Positions 11,444 through 21,500 of a stretch of DNA of 37,194 bases are shown here, piece after piece. This DNA is from Cymbomonas tetramitiformis (Eukaryota > Chlorophyta > Pyramimonadophyceae > Pyramimonadales > Pyramimonadaceae), in contig LGRX02015692.1 of NCBI GenBank assembly GCA_001247695.2, forward strand, positions 1 through 37,194, given 5' to 3'. A model generated the notes under the pieces. It had not been told where the DNA came from. It searched no databases and saw only the letters and a program-made list of their open reading frames with translations. Positions within the stretch are counted from its first letter, which is position 1. Each line of letters opens with the position of its first letter. The translations under genes and the position numbers were made by a program.

Positions 11444-12751
11444 CTAAATAGCTTCACACGTTGGTGCGCTCAAAAGTTCTTCATTCTCGATGCTGCTTTC
11501 TAGTTTTAGCTTTAAGATGTAAAGGCCACACTTGGCCATCCAACAACTACTCAAGTTCACATCATGAACAACCTCATGCCCAGAAGGGATGAAGTGAGAC
11601 AATACTCTCCGCAATGACCACTTGCTAGGGTTCAGCTCACAGTGTGTCAACGATGCTCTCAGTGAACGCAACTCAGGGGCTTGAACACACGCGCCTTGGA
11701 TGTAGATCTGCAAAAAGCCACGTACCACTTGTCAGCGACACAGTGAAGAACATAAAAATCGGAAGACTCCATCACGAGCTCACCTGCGGTTGAATGAAAG
11801 CACCAAAGTTCTTGGTGTTTACAGTCTTCTTCCGGATGAAGAATTTCACAGTGGTGTGGTCGATCATGGGCGCACCCCCCAAAACCAAGTGAAGCTCTTT
11901 GCCATTATCCCCATCGTGTACGCCTATGGAACAAGATATGGTTGGTTCCTGCCCCTGAGCGAGGACATAAGCACCTTGTGCGGCGACAGCTTCTAGGTCG
12001 TCCTCAATCTCCGTACCGTCTTCGTATCTGGCTAGCTTAACAGGTTCTGCGGGAACATTCGTCGCGTCTTCAAGAGGAGCGCGGCGTTTTACGGGCGAGC
12101 ATTGTATGGAGGCAAATTTCTTGATACCCAGAGGACCGTCCTGGACAGGAAAGAAAACACTGCACGAATGTCACCAACGAAGAACAAAAACGTTTGGGTA
12201 TGTTGCGTTTTCGGGGTTGTGGCAGGCGCGCTCACCTTCTCGAAATCGGAGAAGGCGTTCACAGGTATCGTGATGCACTGTTTATTTGCGAATTCGCAAA
12301 CGGTTTTCGCGTCTTCTGACTCTACCGCTACTAAACAGAAAATATTTTGGGAGTTCATATTATCACGGTTCCACCTAATACCGCGCAGGACGGTTCGTCC
12401 TTCTCTCGTGTATTCCCTTAACGAAGCGGGCGAACTATCGCACCATTCAGGGTATGGAAACAAATTCCAAAACTGCCGCATCAAACGTTGCACACTTATT
12501 TTACTCCAGTCGTCGTGTGCATGCTCCTTGGCGAAATAGTTCACAACAGATTTAACTTGTGACAGGCTCACATCACCCTTATCCTTACTACCATGTTGGA
12601 CACTTCTATCGCGTGTGAAACAAAAGCGCATGATTGCACGTGCAACTTCTCCGCAAGTGTTACTCTCGTCCAGAGCGCTCTTTGTGACGTACTCTGGAAC
12701 GCTGTCATCATCAAAGTCTTCTCCTACGTATGCATACTCGGCATCAGAAAA
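11444..12751 (-). CDS. Unrecognised three-exon gene (3' part), possibly with a further 5' exon
   Basis: Three minus-strand exons join in phase 0: 12751-12236, 12140-11784 and 11707-11444. Donors are AAG|GTGAGC and CAG|GTGAGC, acceptors TCCAG and TTTGCAG, and introns 95 and 76 bp. The product (about 378 aa from the exon start) begins F-S-D-A-E-Y-A-Y-V-G-E-D-F-D-D-D, then a charged, possibly helical segment, an acidic stretch (E-I-E-D-D-L-E), and a C-terminal part rich in Leu and Cys. I recognise no family. A candidate upstream exon, 12956-12803, starts with ATG and ends at a strong GTAAGT donor, but it ends in phase 1 while the next exon needs phase 0. Either that exon is not part of the gene, the true start is the ATG at 12631, or a one-base indel has broken it. 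Confidence 0.5.
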
Positions 12752-13075
12752 CTGATAGCAACTAATAATATATGCTAGCTTTGAAATTCATCCTTAACTT
12801 ACCGGCGCCGCGTTCACTCCAATCATCAGCCCTCATATTGCGGATAGTAGGACTAATATTATTAGCCCCGCCTCCGGGGGATTGTCCCGACAACGGGCTT
12901 TGAAGGGCTCCTATCCGACCACTGTTCCTTGCAGGAGGAGCAACACGGCCATTCATCGTTGAAAAAAATGCTTTATATGCCCGACTGTTATTGTTTCTTA
13001 CCTTGTCTCACTGCTTTGAAAGGGATAGCATGCGTGGGTCAGAATATTCAAATTCCGCAACCTGTTCGAGTGGCC

Positions 13076-13519
13076 TCACTCACGTCTTCCCGCGGTGTCA
13101 TACGAGGGTGCTATTGGAGAGCCATCGAGAGAGTATCGATCTCCACTGCACGATGTCTGTCGCAAAAGATCTCCGGTTGTAGAATGCATTACTAGGTCGA
13201 AACCATCCAGATACAGCCGTCGATATTTCACGAAATGTCCGAGGGTGCTATTGAGATTTTCTTCGAGAAAGACGTTGCGGAAGTGACGGGCAATGTCGCG
13301 ACATTCCGCGGAATCCACAACTGACCGTAGAATGCCTGTGATGTGCCGATGCATATGCACGGTAGCGACCCCAAGGTCTGGCTGGGGAGACCATTCACGG
13401 AGAATGAAGCGGCACTCGTCGAGGGGCCTCCTCACGTGTGTCAATCTTTCGGCTCGGTCGTGGTTCGAGGAGTTTGCTATCGCACGGCAGCTCAGGACAA
13501 GACGAAGAAAACTTGTCAA
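13076..13519 (-). pseudogene. Tnp2-family fragment (segment after DUF4218), minus strand
   Basis: The frame contains L-G-V-A-T-V-H followed by I-T-G-I-L-R-S-V-V-D. The decayed Tnp2 copy on the plus strand near 2430-2530 has F-G-E-V-T-A-H followed by I-T-G-I-L-R-S-I-V-D, and the DNA there is also alignable (ACAGGCATTCTACGGTCA in both). I therefore read it as the next segment of the same transposase family. A GTGAGT donor follows near 13080. It lies opposite in strand to the DUF4216-like piece next to it, so the locus is rearranged or composite. Confidence 0.4.
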
Positions 13520-13618
13520 CGTTACTTCCGAGCCTTTTTCTCTGGAGAAAACATCAAAGGCGAGGAAATCGAGACTGACCGGTGCGTCCGTGCATTACGT
13601 TTTGGTGAAAGTGCGCAG

Positions 13619-14067
13619 AATATGTACCGAATGTCTTCTGTGTGTCTTCTCGACGTCTTCGGGGATTCTTACTATAGAGTATAATTGTGGCTCCAACTCG
13701 CAGGTACGCCATGGTAGATAGCATCTACAAGGTCGACTTGGCCGCGAAAGAGTACATTCTTGTGAAGGGAAAGTGGTTCCCTGAATTCAACCAAGCGACG
13801 ACAAAACGGTTTGCCAAGCTAAACTCGAAGTACGGGCCGGACAATACCGCAAAGGTGGTGTACACATACGACCCGGATGATCCCGAGACACCTTGGGACA
13901 CTACTGATCCATTCATCCTGGCGGCTCAAATTGAGCACCAAGTTGTAATCAAGAAACATCCTGTGATGAAGACGGCGGTGGTATTTGATTTAAAGGCTGA
14001 CTTTTTCGAGTGCATCGACGATGATGGTTCACGACCGAAAGGTGCAAGACGCAAGAGGCGATCATGA
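13619..14067 (+). pseudogene. Tnp2-type C-terminal domain (DUF4216-like)
   Basis: After an intron ending TTCTTACTATAG at about 13672, the frame reads S-I-I-V-A-P-T-R-R-Y-A-M-V-D-S-I-Y-K-V-D, then V-K-G-K-W-F, D-P-F-I-L-A-A-Q-I-E-H-Q-V and a basic end (K-G-A-R-R-K-R-R-S, stop at 14067). The order (beta strand, K-W-F, about 40 residues, D-P-F-I-L-A-x-Q) matches the DUF4216 segment found at the C-terminus of plant Tnp2 transposases. It is isolated from any transposase core on its strand. The preceding intron is again GTCTTC-rich. Confidence 0.6.
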
Positions 14068-14214
14068 TAATACGCCGGGCATCGTACTTAGTGGTTTGTA
14101 TGTTGAATAGATGCAATCGTACATGTATGTGTAGATAGACCTATCAATTAACTTAGCCGTATATTATGTATCATAGCAACAGAGCATGATGACAACCCTG
14201 AAGTTGTTAGGAAG

Positions 14215-14630
14215 AAACCTGGAATGTCTTCCGCATGTCTTCCGTGCGCCTTCTGAATGTCATCTGTGATTACGCGACTAGCGTACGTGTGGTTTGAAGT
14301 AGCTATGTGGCCAAATTGCATAATCGTCACATATGTGTCGATAACACATGTCAGAATGTATTCTGACCCAGAAGACATTCGGAACATCTTCCGGTTATCT
14401 TCCGGGAAGACTGCCCTTTGCATGTCTTCCGGGAAGATGTCTTCCGAAATCCGGAAGACATTCCGCACATCTTCGGCACGTCTTCCCCGAAGAGTGTCTT
14501 CTGGTTTCCAGAAGACGTTCCCATCAGAAGACGTCTTCTGGAAACCAGAAGACGTCATTTCTACGAAGACGTCTATAAGACGTTCAGAAGACGTCTTCTA
14601 GACGTCTTCTGATTTTCCCAGAATGTAGGG
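14215..14630. repeat. Second GAAGAC/GTCTTC array with nested palindromes
   Basis: About twenty GAAGAC/GTCTTC motifs occur in both orientations, densest at 14480-14620. Longer palindromes are built from them: CTGGTTTCCAGAAGAC at about 14500 is mirrored by GTCTTCTGGAAACCAG at about 14532. It mirrors the array at 60-735 and lies just downstream of the DUF4216-like end, as expected for the subterminal region of a CACTA-like element. Confidence 0.6.
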
Positions 14631-15840
14631 TGATTGCGGATTACCTTAGTGTTATAAGCATAATCAATCGATTCATGTATGAGAATATCACGATAAGCAA
14701 CTGGGTCCGCGTAAACGCGTGACGCGTTTAAACATCCGATTTTCGCTACAGTGTTAAGGATTAAACGCGCGTTTAATCGGTGTGGGCGGGGATATCGCGT
14801 CTGGCGCGACTGTCTGTGGCACCCGAGACCCGACATCGACAGCCGACACCGCCAGCAGTCGATTCACCTTATGTCAAACATACCGTGCAAACTCTGCTTC
14901 CTTTTCAGTCACTTCCCATGGCAGAGTACGATTCGCCTTCTGTTGAAATAACGAAACTTCCTTCACCTTTAGCAGCAAGTCAGCCAGGCCAAGCACTGTA
15001 ACAACAAAAACCAACTTATACCGCAGCTCACCAAGAAATGTAGAAGCGTAACTATCCCCGTTCCTCTTTAGAACCGCTGCTAGCCAACTCGTAGCGTAGT
15101 TGTGTGACTATTGAATAAAGGTAGTTCAAAACAAAAATTTCGTTCACTTTTCTTTCCGCTTGAGCAAAACGCGTTTCACAAAACCTCTGAAGCTGATAAA
15201 ACTTTTTCTTGATAATAATAATAAAAAAACATTTACGTCGATGAGTAAGGCGCAACGCCTTCGGAACGATCTAAGCGAGTTTGTTCTCCACTTCCCCTCA
15301 TACCGATGACTGTCTGCAAAGGCAGAAAGCATTCCAATAAGCATGGAAGCAAGGGCGGCTAGACCACTAAAGAAGAACGTGTCTACCACCAGCGTCGGAA
15401 ATACCATCAGCAAGTCGCGGAGCTGATGCACGATGGAGATGGAAGTGGAATGGGCGGCGGTGGTGGAGAGCAAGCAGCAAGGCACGGTATCGGTTGCAAC
15501 CGATATCCGATATATCGGCGATATTGCTATCAATCGATAACTTCTTTAAGAGTTATCGGAATATCAATATCCGCGACTAATTACTAATTATGTAACATCG
15601 GTATCAACTAACAATGCCACGCCATATCATATCGGCATCGACTAATACCAAATCAGTGTCATATCGGGAAAGATATCGGAATATCGGAATATCGGAATAT
15701 CGGAAGCGATCCTTCGGCTGCAAGAGAAGTGGCGTCCCAAGGACCAAGCGTCTTGCACCGACATGCTTGCATATGAGAGCACCGCCCAACGCGTGACACG
15801 CCCAATGCCAAGAAGTCCATTATTTCCAACACAAAAACCA
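14631..15840. other. Intergenic, with short palindromes and ATATCGG repeats
   Basis: Around 14706-14780 there are ACGCGT-containing palindromes (CGCGTAAACGCGTGACGCG and ATTAAACGCGCGTTTAAT). Around 15490-15540 and 15660-15705 there are GATATCGG repeats. A minus-strand frame at 15144-15533 has one hydrophobic segment but no supporting motif or splice context. I do not call it a gene. Confidence 0.45.
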
Positions 15841-15843
15841 TAG

Positions 15844-16115
15844 TTGCAAGTGTTTTTAGATAGTGATAGTGAAGTTGAATATGAACCCGCTACAGCAGTG
15901 CCACGGGGCAATAAAAATGATGACGAGTTTGACTTGTATCTTGCAGAGTGGTGGAAGACTCAGGGGCGGGAGGGATTCCCTTTTATTACGATGTTCAAGA
16001 TGACCAGACCGTTCCTTGTTGCGCTTGCGAGCACAACCGGTGTTAGTAGAGCGAGCTTTTAGCGCTTGCATCCAGATGCATAGCGACTTAACCCCTCTTC
16101 CGGTAAGTCGATGTT
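15844..16115 (+). pseudogene. hAT transposase C-terminal remnant, frameshifted
   Basis: The frame from 15844 gives D-E-F-D-L-Y-L-A-E-W-W-K, then F-P-F-I-T-M-F-K-M-T-R-P-F-L-V-A-L-A-S-T-T-G-V-S-R-A-S-F and a stop at 16062. This is the hAT-family C-terminal dimerisation region. The next expected block (E-R-A-F-S-A-C-I-Q-M-H-S-D-L) is present in another frame starting near 16016, so an indel has broken the gene. No N-terminal part or BED finger is seen nearby. Confidence 0.7.
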
Positions 16116-16365
16116 GTCATTATGGTGTTGCCCGCCTTTTCTTGAATAACTTTTGTGTCTTTGGTCCAATTCGAATTTTGAAGATACCGCCGGGAACGTC
16201 TCGGCGAGGCGCATCGCGCCGCACCATGCATACTATATTGTTGTAAACATGCAAAAAATGTTTCGGTATCAAGTTATGAATTGATATTGTGGTATATGCT
16301 CAACATACTGCCAGCTACGAACTCTAATCTTGACCCTAGTATCGGCTTCATAAACCCTATAAAGT
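16116..16365. other. No gene seen
   Basis: AT-rich sequence between the hAT remnant and the gag-like frame. No repeats or motifs recognised. Confidence 0.4.
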
Positions 16366-17363
16366 TCATATTCGTAGGTCCGCGGTCAGAACGAGGGTTG
16401 TTACATAATTAGGGCGCATATAACGTAAACGCCACCGCCCCTGCCACCACCGCCACCAGCACCACCGCGCCCGACACCACCAGATGCCGGAGGGGATGGA
16501 AGGCGCGGAGAGGCGGGCCAAGGTGAACTCGTCACGGTAGACCTTGGCGATGCGCAAGGTGAGGGCGGCGAAGGTGAAGGGGAGGTTGGCCCCAAGGTCG
16601 CGCAACACCACCAGGTAAAGTGGTGCGACGTGGGGGGAGACGGCCGCAGAAGCTCGAAGGACGCTGTAGAGGTCCGCGACCATGTCGACGTCGCTGTACT
16701 GCGGGTGTAGCTTTTTGTGCTTGTCGGCCAGCGTGCGGAAAGCCGCGAGTTGCGGGGCGGGGTCGACGGTCTCGTCGAGAATGACCGCCCTGAGGCGGAC
16801 CCAGAAGCGATGTGCGTCGGGGTCCCCGATGCCCTCCACATGGAAACGAAGGCGCTGCAATGCGCAGCGGCCATCGCGGGGATGATGCACCTCCGCGGAC
16901 TCCTCATACAAGGTGAGGGCAGTGGAGCGGAGGACCGTGGGGAGGACGGCATAAACGAGCTCGTTGAGGACGATGTGGTAGTCGGAGTACTCGTTGTCCA
17001 GGTCCAGAAGCTTGGCGATGTCATCACGGGAAACGGGCCCGAAAACATGGGCCATGTTGGCGAGCAAGACCGCGAAGTCCGACTCAGCTTCAGGTCCATC
17101 AAGGGTGAGGCCGACGTTGCTCTTGAAGCCGTGGGTTCGAATGAGCTTGGCCAACTCCTCGCCGTAGGAGAAGGCGTAGTCCAGTTTGTCCGCGAATTCG
17201 GTACGCTGGGAGGGCTTCACAGGCGTGGAGACCCAAACTGTAGGATCAGCGTAAAATTCAGCAGAGGTGGCCGCCCGAGAGACTGGGGTCGGCTTGGTGG
17301 TCAACTGCGACATGCGCACAATCGAGCCCCCAGTGCCGCCACGGTCGGGGCCACCAAACGCAA
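16366..17363 (-). pseudogene. Retroelement gag-like ORF, 3' part (interrupted by the 11.5-kb element)
   Basis: A long GC-rich minus-strand frame is open from the element boundary at about 17363. It contains F-Y-A-D-P-T-V-W-V-S-T-P-V, then a mostly helical region with D-G-R-C-A-L-Q-R-L-R-F, L-R-A-V-I-L-D-E-T and D-L-Y-S-V-L-R-A-S. That style resembles Ty1/copia-type gag, but no zinc knuckle or protease is seen, so this is inference. Near 16490 the frame enters a GGTGGC-type run; one frame gives a Trp/Arg-rich tail and another a Gly-rich tail (G-G-V-G-R-G-G-A-G-G), so the end is uncertain. The likely 5' part is on the other side of the transposon (28911-29163). It may equally be a host gene. 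Confidence 0.4.
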
Positions 17364-17364
17364 T

Positions 17365-18497
17365 TGGGGAGTTTGGGAGTTTCGGGAGTTCGGGAGTTTT
17401 ACAATGGGAGGCCCTAAAAAAATCGAAAATTTGACCGAATCTAGGGTTTAAGATTTTCCCGAGTGGAATGTAATTTTATTTAATTTTCCGGTTGATTTAG
17501 GGTTTAAGAAATATTCCTAATTTTCACGAAAGAAATCATCTTTTTCAGCCTGAATTAAGGAAGGTTTATGGGGTTTTTTGTGTTAAGAAAACATAAATTT
17601 TCCATTGAACTTGTATAATATTTCACGCATTTTTAAGCTTCAAATTTTTTTTCGAAACTCGGTAGCAAAATGATACTTGATACGTCTGATTTTTATGAAA
17701 TATGTTTTTGGGGGTTCATCGATGAACCCCTTTTTTTTTCTTCTAGTATTATATGAATTTCAGGCCTTTTTGGGTTTTGGGGTGTTTTACAAGGGGAGGC
17801 CCTGAAAAAATCGAAAATTTGACCGAATCTAGGGTTTAAGATTTTCCCGAGTTGAATGTAATTTTATTTAATTTCCCGGTTGTTTTAGGGTTTAAGAAAT
17901 ATTCCTGATTTTAACTAAAAAAATCATCTTTGTCAGCCTGAATTAAGGAAAGTTTATGGGGTTTTTTGTGTTGAGAAAACAAAAATTTTCCATTGAATTT
18001 GTACCATATTTCACGCATTCTCCAGCTTCAAATTTTTTTTCGAAACTCGGTAGCAAAATCACACTTTATACGTCTGATTTTTATGAAATATGTTTTTGGG
18101 TGTTCATCGATGAACCCCTTTTATTTTTTCTAGTTTTATATGCCCTTTTTGGGGGTTTTTCTAAATTTTTTGAAATTTCTTCAAAAAACCCCGATTTCTT
18201 TGCAATTTCAGGAATATTTTATATTTATATATCACATGAAATATACCGCTTCAAATCAATATTCAAAACAATGTTACCGGCGCGCATGTTTTGCCTCCAG
18301 AGTTTAACACGACTTCACCTTTTCTAGTGCCCTTCGCCCCATCGCCTACTCGTCTTCGTGCATTGACCAACTACGTTCTCCATTGGTTTTTCACGTGCTT
18401 TCGCGGACCACTACTAACCACAAGTCCGGGTGGCCGGCCCCCCAGTTAGGTTCAAAACATACTTCTTTCCCCGCCAAGATCCCTAACTAACTTTCAC
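17365..18497. repeat. Left terminal inverted repeat, two tandem units of about 388 bp
   Basis: A unit starting GTTTTACAATGGGAGGCCC at about 17396 is repeated from 17784. Each unit contains CTAGGGTTTAAG, TTTAGGGTTTA (17496-17506 and 17884-17894) and the palindrome GTTCATCGATGAAC (17714-17727 and 18102-18115). The inner part, about 18260-18497, pairs with 27158-27410. A 123-residue plus-strand frame at 17956-18327 is AT-rich repeat sequence and not a gene. Confidence 0.85.
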
Positions 18498-18511
18498 GAA
18501 CTTTCGATGTT

Positions 18512-21500
18512 CTACTTCACGTTTGTCACTTTCATCTTCCGGTACGGCTCACTCAATCCAAGATCCCCCACATGGCGCTTCGCGCAGCAGAACACCGCGT
18601 GAGATAAATAGTGCACCGCGCTAATGAAGTTTGCACGCTTCCTCTCCACGCCGATGAAGGCGCGTCCCATGCGAAGCGCTCCAATCCCAGTGGTTCCTGC
18701 GGAACACTTAACATCTTTCAATACCCCGGCGTGTCCCTCGCGGCAAAACCAATGCATCCACAATGACACGCACCACTTCCCATGAACGGGTCCAGCACCA
18801 CCATGTCGATGTCGGTTGTGTACCGCTCCACCAACAGCTCCATGAGCTCCACCTTTTTCTGTCCCACCACCAAGGTCTTGCCATGCTCTTCGCAGGGCTT
18901 ACCGCCCTTCAAGCATCCCACTACGGCGCAATCGTGCTTGAAGGTATCCTGCACTTGAACAGCTTGGAAAGGTCGTGCCTGATGTTCTACCTCGGTCTGA
19001 ACGATGTCCATCCTCAGCTCCTCATCCATTTCCTTCCAGCTTGGTTCCCAGCTCTCAGCCAGGTGCTTTTCCAAGGCCTTCTCAAAAGCCTTCACCTCTT
19101 GGTAACTTAGGGCACGCAAAATGTTTCCAGTCCAACAATTCAGCGGGAAATAATCAAAGTCAAGGTCCTTACATTGCTGCCCCCTGGTTTGGATGCTGGT
19201 CTTGAAGTCCAACTTCGGAGCCTCCAGCTTCCGTGCAAAAGTCGTGTACTGGTGTCCCACGGACTTTGGAGTGTTCGTGAAAGTCGCGTTGTTGCGGTTC
19301 CCCTCCGTCACGATGTACCCCGGCATTGTCTTGTACACCTGTGATCCTTCCCCCCTTTTCCCTCCCTTTAAGAAACGTAACAAAAAAACAAAAATAAAAG
19401 GGTGCCTTCAAAGCAACAAGTGTTACATCGATCCTACCGGGTGCTTCAACGCCTTCCAGCCCGCCTCCAAAGCTCGAAGGGCTTCACTGTCGCCTAAGGC
19501 ACACACAATGGTGTCTCCGTCCACCTTTCCCAGATCGGCGTATTTATGAACCTCCGACATGGCATCGTTGTTCGCGCACAGCTCGTCCAACTTGACTGCG
19601 AACGCATCCCAATCCACCTTCGTGTTGTACCCGGTCTTGCTCTCATGGCCCCACGGAACATCCGTGATGACCGCCGCCACACAAAACTTATCTTCCGCCG
19701 CGTTGTGCGTGATGACGTCCATGGCCCCGAGAGCTTCGCCGAAGTACAGCTGCAACAGCGGGATGCCTTGGGAGTTCATGGCAACCGATGTCAACACCAA
19801 CAACTTCTCAGACTCGGCATGTCCGTGTTGATGGATTAACTCCAAGACGTACTCCACCTTCTCATCCTTCACCTTCGTGCCACGCGTCACGCCACGGTTC
19901 TTCACCGCTACCACCTTCGGCACCTCCACGGACACAATATTGTGCACATGATGCCGTACACCAGGCTTCAACGCCTCCTCATTCATCTTCAAGAACTGCC
20001 CAATCTCAATGCTCTCCTTCACCGGTCCCTTCTGCTGCGTTCCATTTCGGAGCGTTCCGCCTGCCATCTTCCATTGTCGCAACCCTTCGTAGTCCGGGTT
20101 CCCTCGCGACACCCCAACCCAAGGCTTCATCCATTCCGCGCAGGGGGCCGGGTCGTCCTCCATGTCCTGCTCATCCTTCTGTTTCTCCTTGTCGCTAAGC
20201 CAAGCCGCGTAAGCGGCATCCTCCTCCTCAAAGGCCTGCAACTCTTGACGTAGCTTCCCCATCTCCGCCCTCTTCTTAGTTAGATCCTTTCTCTGCTTCT
20301 TTGATTTTGGGACATGTTCCCCCGCGTCCTCCGCCGCAAACCAATCCGCCACTTCCTGTCTCTTCCGCTTCCGATCTTCACGTGTTTCACGAACCTCATC
20401 CGACTCCTTTTCAAAGTCAAACTTTCCATCCTCCTCCTCATCGCCCTCCTCATCGCCCTCCTCTTCCTCTTCGTTCTCCTCCTCCTCCTTCTCCTGACCA
20501 TCTTCCTCACCAACCGGTTCCTCACCTTCTACCTCCTCATCCCCATCGCCTACCTCGTCATCATCCCCAACCGACGCACCTTCCTGCGTCTCTTCCTTTT
20601 CCTCTTCAACATCCCCACCCGTGTCACCAGCTGCAACTTCCGCAAGGGTCTCGACGCCACTCTCCTGAGCCTCCACAGCAGTCTCCTCCCACTCAACCAT
20701 CTCGTTGTGCTTCTTCAGCATGTCCTGCACGACTTTCGGCTCGACATCCCGGTTCAGGCGAGGCAAGTTACTGGTCTTGGAGCAAGTCTCGTTGGCGTCG
20801 AAGAAAGTACCATCGTACCTGTAAACAAAAGTTTAACACCCATCACCTTTCCGCATAAAAAAATAGTTCACGGCTTTAACCAAACCGTGGTAGATGGACT
20901 TACTTTCCGGCGCTCAGGTCCTCCAAGAACTTGGACGCCTCTTCGGTTTTTTTCGCCTTCCCCTTAGAGCTTTGAAGCTCTAGCTGTGAGCGGACTTCTT
21001 GACGAAGCAGCACAAACGAACACAAGTCCGTGAAGGCGCGTGTGGTTCCGACGAAGCCCAAAGTCGCGCATTGCTTCTTCTTCTTCAAGTGGAGCTCGCC
21101 ATTCTCGTCCTTCACGGCGAACTTGACGTTCTCGTTCACTTTCAGGAAAACCTGAGACATGTGTTTGTCTTCAGGCGTGATGGTTGCATGTAACACAATA
21201 AAATAAAGACCGGCTTCCACCGTACCTGATATCTTTGTGTCGGATTAAGACGTTGGAATTCCTTGTTGTCGAACAAGGAGTTGAAGCCGAAGGGGGAATC
21301 CTTCCCCAAAGCTTCGCAGTTCTCGCGAAGCAAGGCCTCCAGCCGCTCGTCGGGCCCGATCACCTTTTCGTGGATGTGGGCCATCCTCTTGAAGAACATC
21401 AACGAGTATAACGAAGGGTCGATGTGAGAGAACAAAACAACCAACTTCTGTGGTTTGGCCACGGTCTTGTCAATGGAGGACATCAGCCATTTGAAGGAGG

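Noticed and set aside
15144..15533. Minus-strand 129-aa frame with a hydrophobic stretch
   Set aside because: No motif, no flanking exon, low-complexity start; insufficient support.
16717..17451. Plus-strand 244-aa frame
   Set aside because: Antisense to the gag-like ORF and runs across the transposon boundary into TIR sequence.
17956..18327. 123-aa plus-strand Phe-rich frame
   Set aside because: Translation of AT-rich TIR sequence; the parallel unit at 17560 does not keep it open.
20301..20967. Plus-strand Pro- and Leu-rich frames of 185 and 217 aa
   Set aside because: They are antisense to the acidic exon of the methyltransferase; composition reflects Glu codons read backwards.
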